A DNA stretch of 31,322 bases from Saccharothrix sp. NRRL B-16348 (GCF_001280085.1 NZ_LGED01000273.1:1-31322); one strand, 5' to 3'. Positions 24,309-31,322 are shown, counted from the stretch's first letter. Made by a program: numbers and translations. Notes: generated by a model not told the origin, from the letters alone.

Positions 24309-24529
24309 GCGATAACGTTGTCGGGATCGTCACCGGCGAATCAGGCGCAGTCAGGGACGACGTGCCGGCGGAGGCGCTGGACCGGCTGTGCGCGATCGCG
24401 CCGCGGATCTTCACCACGACCAACCCGTTGCTGGACGTCGCTCGGGAAGACCGCCCGCTGTGCCGCGCACGGCCCGAGCAGGACGCCGCGGCGCAGGCCG
24501 CCTACGAGCGGCTCTACCGGGGCGCCTGA
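24309..24529 (+). pseudogene. 3' fragment of an unidentified gene
   Basis: From about 24360 a frame with strong third-position GC reads VPAEALDRLCAIAPRIF and ends AAAQAAYERLYRGA at TGA 24527-24529. No ribosome-binding site or credible start precedes it, and coding character fades upstream. The ending faintly recalls C-termini of FGGY sugar kinases, but that is not enough to name it. It looks like a gene tail left among decayed sequence. Confidence 0.3.
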
Positions 24530-24973
24530 GCCAGGGATGCCAGGGTTCGTGGAATCAACCGGACCGCTCCGCTCGCGCAAGCGCTGCGACATGGGTCGTC
24601 GGCGAACTGCTTCATGAGTTCCGCGACACGGCGTGTACGTGTAATTGGTCGGTTACGCCGGCTAATCACCGGTTCGCGATGTATCCACGGTCGGGTCCGT
24701 GTCTCCTGTACGACGTACGTACGTTCACCGTCGATCGTCCTTGGGTGATCGACCGGGTGGGGGAATAGGGGCGTGGCTTCGCATGAGGGCCCGTATGCGA
24801 TCTGCGGACAACGAGGGGGACAGGGTGCGCGGTTTGATGCATCCCGGAACTATGTTTCACAGTGGATCGCCCGATGATCGAATTAGGGTGTCTGTGCGTC
24901 GTTCCGAGAATGAACGTGGCATGGTCCGCCCGGTCTCGGCGGCGGTCAGGCCGCGCGGTACGGACAGACCGGA
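24530..24973 (+). other. Long upstream region of the hydrazine-type cluster
   Basis: About 440 bp without a supported gene, and more AT-rich than the neighbourhood. It contains the 12-nt palindrome at 24713-24724 and the dyad GTCGATC (24730-24736)/GATCGAC (24747-24753). A 92-codon frame (24699-24977) overlaps the DAO start as GTGA but has poor codon bias. The stretch probably carries the promoter and regulator sites of the operon that begins at 24974. Confidence 0.45.
24713..24724. promoter_or_regulatory. ACGTACGTACGT palindrome, candidate operator
   Basis: A perfect 12-nt palindrome, followed 5 bp later by a second dyad of 7-bp arms (24730-24753), about 220-260 bp upstream of the first gene of the cluster. 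TetR-type repressors often use such sites. No regulator gene of that type is in the window, so the role is inferred from position only. Confidence 0.3.
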
Positions 24974-26005
24974 GTGAGGGTCGGGGTGGTCGGCGGCGGG
25001 CTCGCGGGCGCGTTGCTGGCCTGGCGGCTGCGGGAAGCCTCCGACCGGCTCCGGGTGGAGGTCCTTGCCGGTGCACGGGCCACCGTCGACGCCTCCGCGG
25101 TGTCCGGCGGCCTGGTGCGCGGCTTCGAGCCCGATCCGGCCGCGAGTGCGGTGGCGGCGGACAGCCTGGCCGAGTTGCGCGCCGACGCCCGACTGCGGGA
25201 GTGGAGCGGCTATCGCGAGATCGGCTCGCTGTACCTGACGCCGAGCGGCGCCGATCCGGCCGAGTCCGTGCGGACCGTGGCGGAACGGCTGCCGGGGTCC
25301 GCGGTGCTGGTCAACGCGACGCGGCTGCGGCGGGGCTTCGGTTTCCGCGGCCTGCGGGAGGACGCGGTCGGCGTGGTCGAGCGCCATGCGGGCTACCTGT
25401 CGCCGGCCCGACTGCGGGACCGTGCCTTGGACTGGGCCGCCGCCAATGAGGTGGAGGTGGCGCGGACCAGCGTCATCGCGGTGCGGGACGGGCCGGCGGT
25501 GCGGACGTCGGACGGCGCCGAGCGGCGCTACGACGCGGTGGTCGTCGCGGCCGGCGCGTGGACGCCCCCGCTGGTCGAGCACGGCGGGACGTTGCGCACG
25601 AAGCAGATCCAGTACGGCGTCTACCGGATCGCGCTGCCCGACATGGGCGCGTTCGTGGACGACGACACCGGCCTGTACGGCAGGCCGTGGAGTGAGGGCA
25701 CGTTCCTGCTCGGCTTGGGCGGTGACCGGTGGGACGTCGCGCCGGAGGCGGTGGAGCCCGACCAGGCGCTGGCCGGCCGGGTGCTCGACGTCGTCCGGCG
25801 CAGATTCGGCGTCACCGCCCGCGACCCGGTGCCGGAACGCGTGGTGGCCTCGTTCGACTGCTACCGCTCGCCGGCGGGTCTGCGACTCCTCCCGGTGGAC
25901 GGACGGCCCGGCGTGTTCACCTTCACCGGCGGCAGCGGGGGAGCGGCGAAAACCGCCGTCGCCGCCAGTCGGGCTGCGGCGAGCGAACTTTTGAACACGC
26001 TCTGA
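24974..26005 (+). CDS. DAO-family FAD oxidoreductase, Spb39-like
   Basis: A 343-residue flavoenzyme of the glycine/D-amino-acid oxidase family. The N-terminal FAD motif is VGVVGGGLAGALLAWRL. The middle has RYDAVVVAAGAWTPPLVEH, and the C-terminus closes with PVDGRPGVFTFTGGSGGAAK, as in sarcosine-oxidase-like proteins. In s56-p1 biosynthesis the DAO protein Spb39 oxidatively cleaves N6-(carboxymethylamino)lysine to hydrazinoacetic acid and 2-aminoadipate semialdehyde. The lysine N-hydroxylase, cupin and MetRS-like genes downstream make the same role likely here, though family membership alone would not show it. GTG 24974 puts the FAD motif at the extreme N-terminus, as usual. The upstream ribosome-binding site is weak. 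Confidence 0.8.
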   Translation: MRVGVVGGGLAGALLAWRLREASDRLRVEVLAGARATVDASAVSGGLVRGFEPDPAASAVAADSLAELRADARLREWSGYREIGSLYLTPSGADPAESVRTVAERLPGSAVLVNATRLRRGFGFRGLREDAVGVVERHAGYLSPARLRDRALDWAAANEVEVARTSVIAVRDGPAVRTSDGAERRYDAVVVAAGAWTPPLVEHGGTLRTKQIQYGVYRIALPDMGAFVDDDTGLYGRPWSEGTFLLGLGGDRWDVAPEAVEPDQALAGRVLDVVRRRFGVTARDPVPERVVASFDCYRSPAGLRLLPVDGRPGVFTFTGGSGGAAKTAVAASRAAASELLNTL

Positions 26006-26313
26006 AGAGCTTTACGCAACGCCCGTGAAAATGTCGTTCCGGCTAGCGGGCAGGTTTCGGCTGCCCAAACCCGGTTATCGGGTGGAACGATTTTCTGATC
26101 GGCGTGATTGGCAATCCTTTCGGACATCTTGTATCTGGCCGCCGAAGAATTTATGGTGCGCGGGCGGCCTGGCACGGCTGTCACCGACTTCCTGGCGCGG
26201 GGTTCACTCCCGTCGCCGGCAGTCCGGGCGAACTCCTCCCTACCGAGATTTTCGACCGGTCTGCCCTGCGTGGTGTCGCCGTCGCGACGCCGCCCCTTCA
26301 AGACTGGGAGAAT
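26006..26313 (+). other. Gap between DAO and N-hydroxylase genes, possible internal promoter
   Basis: About 308 bp without a supported gene; short ORFs lack codon bias. The sequence is locally AT-rich around 26090-26160. TTGGCA at 26108-26113 and GTATCT at 26131-26136 are 17 bp apart and could form a promoter for the N-hydroxylase gene. The match to consensus is modest. Confidence 0.3.
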
Positions 26314-27639
26314 GTGTTGGACCACCAGGATGTAGAACTGCTGGCGATCGGCGCCGGGCCCGCCAACCTCGCGCTGGCCGTGGCGCTGGAGGAACTGGCC
26401 CCCGACCTCGCCGCCCGCTCGCTGATCGTCGAGCAGCACGAGGACGTCGTCTGGCAGCGGGGAATGCTGCTGCCTTGGTCGCAGAGCCAGGTGTCGTTCC
26501 TCAAGGACCTCGTGACGTTACGCAACCCGCGCAGCGAGTTCTCGTTCGTCAACTACCTGCACTCGATCGGCAGGCTGGACGACTTCATCAACCTCGGCAC
26601 CTTCACCCCCTACCGGGTGGAGATCTCCGACTACCTGCGGTGGGTCGCCCGGTCGCTGACGGCGGTGCGGGTGGAGCACGGCCGCCGGGTCGTCGCGATC
26701 GAGCCGGGCGACGTGGTGGCGGGCGAGGTCGTCGGCTGGCTGGTGCGGTTCGCCGACGGAGGCACGGTGCGGTGCCGTGACCTGGTCGTCGGTGCGGGCC
26801 GTGACGCCAACGTGCCTGTCCCGTTCGCCGGGCTGCCCCGGGAACGCGTCATCCACAGCACCGACTTCCTCCGGCGCTTCGCCGAGCTCGACCCGGAGGA
26901 GGCGCACCGGATCGTCGTCGTGGGCGGCGCGCAGAGCGCGGCAGAGATGCTGTGGTCCTCGCACCAGGGCCTGCCCAACGCCCGGGTGACCATGGTGATG
27001 CGGTCCATCGGGCTCAACGGTTACGAGAGCAGCAAGTTCACCAACGAGCTGTTCTACCCGTCGTTCGTGGACACCTTCCACGCCGCGCGACCCGACGCCC
27101 GCGAGCAGCTCCTCGCGGAGATGCACCGGACCAACTACTCCGGCCTCGCGCCGTCGATGCTGGAGAACCTCTACCGGACGATGTACCTGGAGAAGCTGAC
27201 CGGCGCCGAGCGGATGCGCATGATCACCATGGCCGAGGTGTCCGACGCCCGGCTTGACGGCGACGAGGTCGTGCTGACGCTGGTCGACCGCAAGTCCGGG
27301 GCCTCCGACCAGGTGCGCTGCGACGTCGTCATGCTCGGCACCGGCTTCGCCAAGCAGTTGCCCGCGCTGACCCGGTCGCTGGCCGCCGCGGTCGGCGTCG
27401 AGGACTTCACCGTCACCCGCAACTACCGGATGACGCTGCCCGACACGGTCTCCGCCCGGGTCTACCTGCAGGGCGTCAACGAGTCCACGCACGGTATCGC
27501 CGACTCGCTGATCAGCGTGCTCGCGATCCGCGCGGCCGAGATCGTGGACGACCTGGTCACCGGTCGTCGCCCGATCGGCCAGGACGGCCGTCCGCGTTCG
27601 GACGCCGACCTGCTCGCCAGCGTCCCCCACTCCGCCTGA
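26314..27639 (+). CDS. L-lysine/L-ornithine N-monooxygenase (SidA/IucD family), Spb38-like
   Basis: A 441-residue FAD- and NADPH-dependent N-hydroxylase. The FAD motif is AIGAGPANLALAVALEE (residues about 11-27). The substrate region reads LPWSQSQVSFLKDLVTLRNP then SFVNYLHSIGRL, the NADPH motif is VVVGGAQSAAEM, and the C-terminal ATGY-type motif is LGTGFAK. Length and motif order are normal for SidA/IucD/PvdA. The frame is open upstream to 26104, but similarity starts at GTG 26314 (or TTG 26317), preceded by GGGAG. In this context it should make N6-hydroxylysine, the nitrogen donor for N-N bond formation. Ornithine hydroxylation for a siderophore is the alternative, but no siderophore synthetase is nearby. 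Confidence 0.88.
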   Translation: MLDHQDVELLAIGAGPANLALAVALEELAPDLAARSLIVEQHEDVVWQRGMLLPWSQSQVSFLKDLVTLRNPRSEFSFVNYLHSIGRLDDFINLGTFTPYRVEISDYLRWVARSLTAVRVEHGRRVVAIEPGDVVAGEVVGWLVRFADGGTVRCRDLVVGAGRDANVPVPFAGLPRERVIHSTDFLRRFAELDPEEAHRIVVVGGAQSAAEMLWSSHQGLPNARVTMVMRSIGLNGYESSKFTNELFYPSFVDTFHAARPDAREQLLAEMHRTNYSGLAPSMLENLYRTMYLEKLTGAERMRMITMAEVSDARLDGDEVVLTLVDRKSGASDQVRCDVVMLGTGFAKQLPALTRSLAAAVGVEDFTVTRNYRMTLPDTVSARVYLQGVNESTHGIADSLISVLAIRAAEIVDDLVTGRRPIGQDGRPRSDADLLASVPHSA

Positions 27640-27653
27640 CCCGCTTTCCGCAC

Positions 27654-27669
27654 GGAGGAATCTGAATGA
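27654..27669 (+). promoter_or_regulatory. Orphaned ribosome-binding site and start codon at IS junction
   Basis: GGAGGAA (27654-27660) and ATG 27666 form an ideal initiation site 15-27 bp after the N-hydroxylase stop. The codons that follow run antisense into the transposase gene. The site must originally have served the next gene, almost certainly the cupin now at 29111. ATGA (27666-27669) recurs at 29111-29114 on the far side of the element. Confidence 0.65.
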
Positions 27670-27674
27670 CCGTG

Positions 27675-28883
27675 TCAAGCAGCGGCGGCTGGTTGTGGCG
27701 CGGCGGGTGTGAAGGTTCGTCCGTCGCGCAGCAGCGCCCAGAGGACGTCGACCAAACGGCGTGCGAGGGCGAGCAGGGCTTGGGTGTGGACGAGTCGTTC
27801 GCCGCGTTTCTTGTCGTAGAAGGCGCGCGAGGGGCCGCTGACCCTGAGGCTGGACAGGGCCGCCATGTAGAACACCCTGCGCAGTTTGCGGTTGTAGCGC
27901 TTGGGTCGGCGCAGGTTTCCGGTGACCCGGCCGGAGTCCTGGGCGACGGGGACCAGGCCGGCGTAGGAGGCCAGGCGCCCGGAGGTGCCGAACCCGGCCA
28001 GGTTTCCGCCGGTGGCCACGACGAATTCGGCTCCGAGGTGAGGGCCGAGGCCGGGCAGCGACTCGATGATCCCGGCTTGCGGGTGTTCGCGGAACCGGCT
28101 GGTGATCAGCTTGTCGGTGTCCTTGATGCGCCGGTCGAGTTCGAGCAGGACGGCGGCCTGGCGGGCGATGAGGGCCGCGGTGGTGGCCTCGCCGGGCAGG
28201 CGGACGGTCTGGGCCAGCGCGGCCGCGTGGGCGTCGGCGGCCATGCCGGGGATCCCCTTGGGCCAGGCCCCGTGCTCACGCAGGAACGCCGCGACGCCCT
28301 CAGGGCCCGCGGCGCGGATCGCGTCGGGCGTCTGGAAGCCGGTCAGCAGCACCAGGGCGCTGCGCATGGAGTAGTCGAAGGCCCGTTCCAGAGCGGGAAA
28401 AATGCCGGTGAGCAGTTCGCGCAGCCGGTTGACGCCGCGGACCCAGTCGGCCATCAGGTCCTCGCGGTGGGCGGTCAGGCGGGTGAGTTCGACGACCAGG
28501 TCGTCGGTGGCGGTCACCGGTGTCAGGTCGGTGCGCATCCGGGCGGTCTCGGCGATCACCCTGGCGTCCTTCGCGTCGGACTTCGCCTCGCCCCGGAAGG
28601 CGCCGGTCATCCGGTTGACCACCCGGCCCGGCACGTAGGCCACCCGCTGCCCGGTGGCGGCCAGGACCGCGATCAGCAGGTAGGCGGCGCTGCTCGTCAG
28701 GTCGATCGCCCACCGCACCTCGGTCGCCGACTTCGCGGCGCGGGCGACGAGCTGCTCGATCGCGGCCTGGTCGTTGGCCACCTTCTGCGAGAACACCACT
28801 TTGCCGTCCGGGTCCATCGCACAGGCGTGGTGGTGGGCCTTGCCGACGTCGATCCCGACCCACACCAGAGGCCGATCCGTCAC
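27675..28883 (-). CDS. IS110-family DEDD recombinase (transposase)
   Basis: A 402-residue recombinase. The RuvC-like N-terminal domain shows WVGIDVGKAHHH (D12), AIDLTSSAAYLL where the second acidic residue lies (D rather than the usual E), and EAKSDAKDARVIA with two aspartates. The C-terminal Tnp_IS110 domain has LPGLGPHLGAEF, RLASYAGLVPVAQDSGRVTG, containing the catalytic serine region, and FYMAALSSLRVSGPSRAFYD. GTG 28883 is preferred because AGGAGAAG stands about 5 nt upstream; an in-frame ATG at 28922 would add 13 residues. The frame is uninterrupted, so the element may still be mobile. It is transcribed against the surrounding biosynthetic genes. Confidence 0.92.
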   Translation of the reverse strand: MTDRPLVWVGIDVGKAHHHACAMDPDGKVVFSQKVANDQAAIEQLVARAAKSATEVRWAIDLTSSAAYLLIAVLAATGQRVAYVPGRVVNRMTGAFRGEAKSDAKDARVIAETARMRTDLTPVTATDDLVVELTRLTAHREDLMADWVRGVNRLRELLTGIFPALERAFDYSMRSALVLLTGFQTPDAIRAAGPEGVAAFLREHGAWPKGIPGMAADAHAAALAQTVRLPGEATTAALIARQAAVLLELDRRIKDTDKLITSRFREHPQAGIIESLPGLGPHLGAEFVVATGGNLAGFGTSGRLASYAGLVPVAQDSGRVTGNLRRPKRYNRKLRRVFYMAALSSLRVSGPSRAFYDKKRGERLVHTQALLALARRLVDVLWALLRDGRTFTPAAPQPAAAA

Positions 28884-29110
28884 GCCACTTCTCCTGTTGT
28901 CGCAGTTCAACCCCGTGGACAACCCCGCCGACAGTTCCCTAATCAGCGACAGCCCGCATCAGATCTGAATCAGTGGCCGGGGCGTCCAGCACGACGGGGC
29001 GGCCATTCCTCCGAAGCCACCGTGCGGCAGAGACACCATCAGCCACACCCCATCGCCCTGGGCATCCGGGGCACCAACCCCAGACAACAACAACCTTAGG
29101 GAAGAACACC
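28884..29110 (-). ncRNA. Candidate bridge RNA region of the IS110 element
   Basis: In IS110-group elements the non-coding left end upstream of the recombinase encodes a bridge RNA with target- and donor-binding loops. This 227-bp stretch has the right place and size. It contains a stem with arms TGGCCG (28974-28979) and CGGCCA (29000-29005) around a 20-nt loop, a GGGG/CCCC stem (29068-29081) and a TCAGATCTGA palindrome (28959-28968). ATCTGAAT (28963-28970) matches the target flank at 27660-27667. The RNA itself is predicted by analogy; its ends are unknown. Confidence 0.5.
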
Positions 29111-29479
29111 ATGATGGAGATCCGCAAGCTCGACCGGGAGCACCTGAAGCTCGACAACGGCCTGGTCGCCCAGCGGCTGATGCCGTGGTCGCTGGTGAAC
29201 GCGCCGTTCGAAGGGTCGTGGTGCGTAGTGCGTCCCGGTGCCGAGTCGGGCGCGCACGGCCACCACGAGTACGAGATCTGGGTCGCCATGTCCGGCGAGT
29301 CCCACATCCTCACCGAGGACGGCGAGACGCCGTTCGTGGCGGGCGACATCGTCCACTTCACCCCGCACGAGCGCCACCAGGTGGTCAACCGGGGCCAGGC
29401 GGACTTCGAGTTCTACGCGATCTGGTGGGACGCCGAGCTGGCCGGGAAGTTCGCCGTCCGTCACCAGGAGTCCACGTGA
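29111..29479 (+). CDS. Cupin protein of hydrazine-synthetase type (Spb40 cupin part)
   Basis: A 122-residue single-domain cupin. Motif 1 is GAESGAHGHHEYEIW with H-x-H-H...E metal ligands, and motif 2 is GDIVHFTPHERHQVVN with the second histidine. In s56-p1 biosynthesis the cupin is one half of the fused protein Spb40. It rearranges the ester of N6-hydroxylysine and glycine, formed by the MetRS-like half, into an N-N bonded product. Here it is a separate gene whose TGA overlaps the MetRS-like GTG (GTGA), so the two are made together. ATG 29111 is preceded by AGGGAAG (29098-29104), which lies inside the IS110 end; the original site seems to be at 27654-27660. Confidence 0.82.
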   Translation: MMEIRKLDREHLKLDNGLVAQRLMPWSLVNAPFEGSWCVVRPGAESGAHGHHEYEIWVAMSGESHILTEDGETPFVAGDIVHFTPHERHQVVNRGQADFEFYAIWWDAELAGKFAVRHQEST

Positions 29480-31064
29480 CCGGCCGTGCCCGTCCGGCGG
29501 TGGTCGTCGCCGCGACCCCGACCCCGAACGGGGACCTGCACGTCGGCCACATGGCCGGCCCGTACCTGTCCGGCGACGTCTACGCCCGCTACCTGCGGGC
29601 GAACGGCCGCCCGGTGATCTACACGACCTGCACCGACGACAGCCAGAGCTACGTCGTGTCCACCGCGCACCGACTGGGCACCACGCCCGAGCAACTGGTG
29701 GAGACGTCCACGGCGAAGATCGAGCGGTCGTTACGGGCGATGGGCACGCTCATGGTGGGCCTGCCCCCGATCGACGACCGCTACCGCCGCACGGTCCTGG
29801 ACCACGTGGCGGACCTGCACGCGGCGGGCCGGTTCAGGTCGCGGGCGGTGCGCCTGCCCTACGCCGAGAACGCGGGCCGGTTCCTCTACGACGGCCTGGT
29901 CTCCGGCACCTGTCCGGTGTGCCTGGTGGGCAGTTGCGGCGGGGCGTGCGAGAACTGCGGGCACCCCAACAACTTCGACGAGCTGATCGACCCGAAGTAC
30001 ACCATCGACCCCTCCGACCCGGTGGTCTACCGGGTGCAGACGATCCTGGTGCTGCCGATGGAGGAGTACCGCGACCGGCTCATCAGCTACTACGCCTCCC
30101 ACGCGCCGCGCTGGCGCCCGCACGCGAAGCAGCTGATCGGTGAGCTGCTCGCCCGGCCGCTGCCGGACGTCCCGGTCACCTTCCCCGGCACGTGGGGCAT
30201 CGCGGCGCCGTTCCCGGAGACACCGGGCCAGGTCCTCTACCCGTGGATCGAGGCGATGCCCGCGTCCATGTACGCCACGTGGTGGGCAGCGGGCCAGGTC
30301 GGCCAAGGCGGCAGCGCCACCGACCACCACTGGCGAGCGGACCACGACGCGGAGCTGGTGTACTTCCACGGCTTCGACAACGTCTACCACTGGGGTCTGG
30401 TCGACCTGGTGATGCTGCTGGCGCACGGCGACAAGTACACGACGCCGGAGTCCAACGTCTGCAACGAGTTCTACGACCTGGACGGCGAGAAGTTCTCCAC
30501 CAGCCGCAACCACCTGATCTGGAGCGCGGGTTCTACCTGGCGCTGACCGCGCCGGAGTACCAGCGCACCGACTTCAGCCGCGAAGCACTGCACGCCGTCA
30601 CCACGCGGCGGCTGGTGGAGCCGTGGAACGAGCTCGCCGACGCCGTGTCGCTGGCGTTGCTCGGCGTGGACTCCGCGGCGCCGCTGCGCACCACGGAGGA
30701 GGGCAGGCGTCGCGCGTCGGCCGTGCTGGACCGCTTCCGGCTGTGCTACGAGCTGCCCAACTTCAGCCTGGGCCGGGCGGCGGAGACCGTCGTCACCCAG
30801 CTCGATCGGCTGCGCATGCGGGCCAGGTCGGCGGACGACAAGCGCGACGGGCACCCGGCCGGCGACCTGCTGCTGGAGACCCGCACCCTGCTCGCGTGCG
30901 CCGCGCCGATCCTGGTCGACGTCGCGGACGCGCTGCGCGCAGAGGGCGTGGACCTCGACCTGGCGTCGGTGCGGGACGAGTCCGTGCCCGCGTTCCGGTT
31001 CCCGCAACTGCCCGCCACCACCACGCCGACCGGACGCTCGCCCGCGCTCGACGGCGCCCGCTAG
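29476..31064 (+). pseudogene. Methionyl-tRNA-synthetase-like hydrazine-synthetase partner, internal deletion/frameshift
   Basis: GTG 29476 starts a class I aminoacyl-tRNA-synthetase-like protein with a HIGH-type motif HVGH (residues 22-25), a zinc region C146-x2-C149...C158-x2-C161, and the KMSKS equivalent KFSTS (339-343). The frame reads DGEKFSTSRNHLIW and then stops at 30544-30546 (356 residues). The C-terminal part continues in another frame from about 30522 (GFYLALTAPEYQRTDF) for some 180 codons to TAG 31062-31064. Relative to MetRS family spacing about 11-12 residues are missing between HLIW and FYLAL. This is therefore a deletion of about 35 bp, not a one-base slip. The protein should activate an amino acid for the cupin. 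It is probably inactive unless the break is an assembly fault. Confidence 0.8.
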
Positions 31065-31076
31065 GAGGTATCCGCC

Positions 31077-31322
31077 ATGAAACTGCTGACTGTGGAGACC
31101 CGCCAGTACCTCGAGTACTACCACTCGCGTTACCGGCAGGTGCAGGACCTGGGCGTGGACCTGTACGTGCTCAACGGCGAGGGCACCGAGGACTTCTGGC
31201 CCGCCGACCACTACCGCCTGGTCGGGTCGAAGAACATCGACGAGATGATCGCCGCCGCCAAGCAGTGGCACGCCACCGAGGCGTTCGACGGCGTGATCAC
31301 GTTCTCCGAGGCCGCCGTCGTC
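31077..31322 (+). CDS. ATP-grasp-like protein, N-terminal part (partial)
   Basis: ATG 31077, with AGGAGG at 31063-31068 directly after the MetRS-like stop, opens a frame that runs off the window after 82 residues. The visible segments are KLLTVETRQYLEYYHSRY, DLYVLNGEGTEDFWPADHYR, then KQWHATEAFDGVITFSEAAV. The last pattern (F-D-G-V-I-T-F-S-E) is usual in the N-terminal region of ATP-grasp carboxylate-amine ligases. Such an enzyme could join the hydrazine product to an amino acid or amine. The ATP-binding core is outside the window, so the class is probable rather than proven. Confidence 0.6.
   Translation, partial: MKLLTVETRQYLEYYHSRYRQVQDLGVDLYVLNGEGTEDFWPADHYRLVGSKNIDEMIAAAKQWHATEAFDGVITFSEAAVV

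Larger units (their letters stand above)
27666..29114 (-). mobile_element. IS110-family insertion sequence (about 1445 bp)
   Basis: The element carries an intact IS110-type recombinase gene (27675-28883) and about 227 bp of non-coding DNA on the 5' side of that gene, with only a few bases on its 3' side. That is the layout of the IS110 group, whose long left end encodes the bridge RNA. I place the ends by the shared ATGA at 27666-27669 and 29111-29114: removing one copy plus the interior rebuilds a perfect ribosome-binding-site/start-codon arrangement for the cupin. There are no terminal inverted repeats, as expected. The exact ends are inferred and may be off by a few bases. Confidence 0.7.

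Noticed and set aside
24699..24977. 92-codon ORF overlapping the DAO start as GTGA, considered as a peptide precursor
   Set aside because: Poor codon bias, no ribosome-binding site, no leader/core pattern, and no peptide-maturation gene nearby.
27660..28970. ATCTGAAT at 27660 and 28963 as the direct repeats bounding the insertion sequence
   Set aside because: This would leave under 100 bp upstream of the recombinase and would not explain the orphan start codon; the ATGA junctions rebuild a sensible cupin gene.
27666..29099. 477-codon plus-strand ORF starting at a good ribosome-binding site
   Set aside because: The start site is real but orphaned; the frame then runs antisense through the IS110 transposase and codes for nothing recognisable.
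1..31322. CRISPR arrays, tRNA and rRNA genes
   Set aside because: I saw no regularly spaced repeats and no tRNA- or rRNA-like sequence on either strand by eye.

Overview
The window is very GC-rich, with GTG/TTG starts, coupled GTGA/ATGA overlaps and strong third-position GC. This points to an actinomycete, probably of the Pseudonocardiales (Saccharothrix/Lentzea/Actinosynnema-like). The genus is an inference from style and gene content; no rRNA or marker gene is present.

Region 1 (1-8738) is an organosulfur scavenging locus. The tail of a flavin reductase gene and a leftward TauD/AtsK-type 2-oxoglutarate dioxygenase lie opposite a tightly coupled rightward operon. The operon encodes an SsuA-like lipoprotein, the ABC ATPase, the permease, an AprA/fumarate-reductase-like flavoprotein, an 8Fe-8S ferredoxin, a ROK regulator and an NtaA/SnaA/DszA-type flavin monooxygenase. 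A short leader peptide of the actinobacterial RRHVDL...C type and a hairpin precede the operon. A perfect 13-bp inverted repeat sits in the divergent promoter region.

Region 2 (8760-20700) is accessory and regulatory. It holds a STAS protein without the usual phosphorylatable serine, an APH-like phosphotransferase with a possible 20-codon leader ORF, and a 1101-residue NERD-pseudokinase-kinase-membrane-ectodomain protein. Next come a propeller-like protein, a 5'-truncated metallo-beta-lactamase-fold gene abutting an orphan gene tail, and a TPR-like membrane protein. A secreted CBM2 domain and an alpha/beta hydrolase divergent from a WYL regulator close the region.

Region 3 (20884-24973) encodes a large secreted Cys-repeat protein, followed by decayed sequence: a frameshifted ricin-type lectin and a gene tail.

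Region 4 (24974-31322, running off the right edge) is the most notable. It carries a DAO-family flavoenzyme, a lysine/ornithine N-hydroxylase, an IS110-family element, a cupin, a methionyl-tRNA-synthetase-like protein and the start of an apparent ATP-grasp protein. Lysine N-hydroxylase + cupin + MetRS-like protein + DAO oxidase is the hydrazine (N-N bond) forming set known from s56-p1 biosynthesis (Spb38/Spb40/Spb39). Here the cupin and MetRS parts are separate overlapping genes rather than a fusion. The IS110 element sits exactly at the cupin start codon and appears to have swapped its ribosome-binding site. The MetRS-like gene has a frame-changing internal deletion just after its KMSKS-like motif. 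The window therefore appears to show a hydrazine-natural-product cluster that is partly broken, or misassembled at one point.
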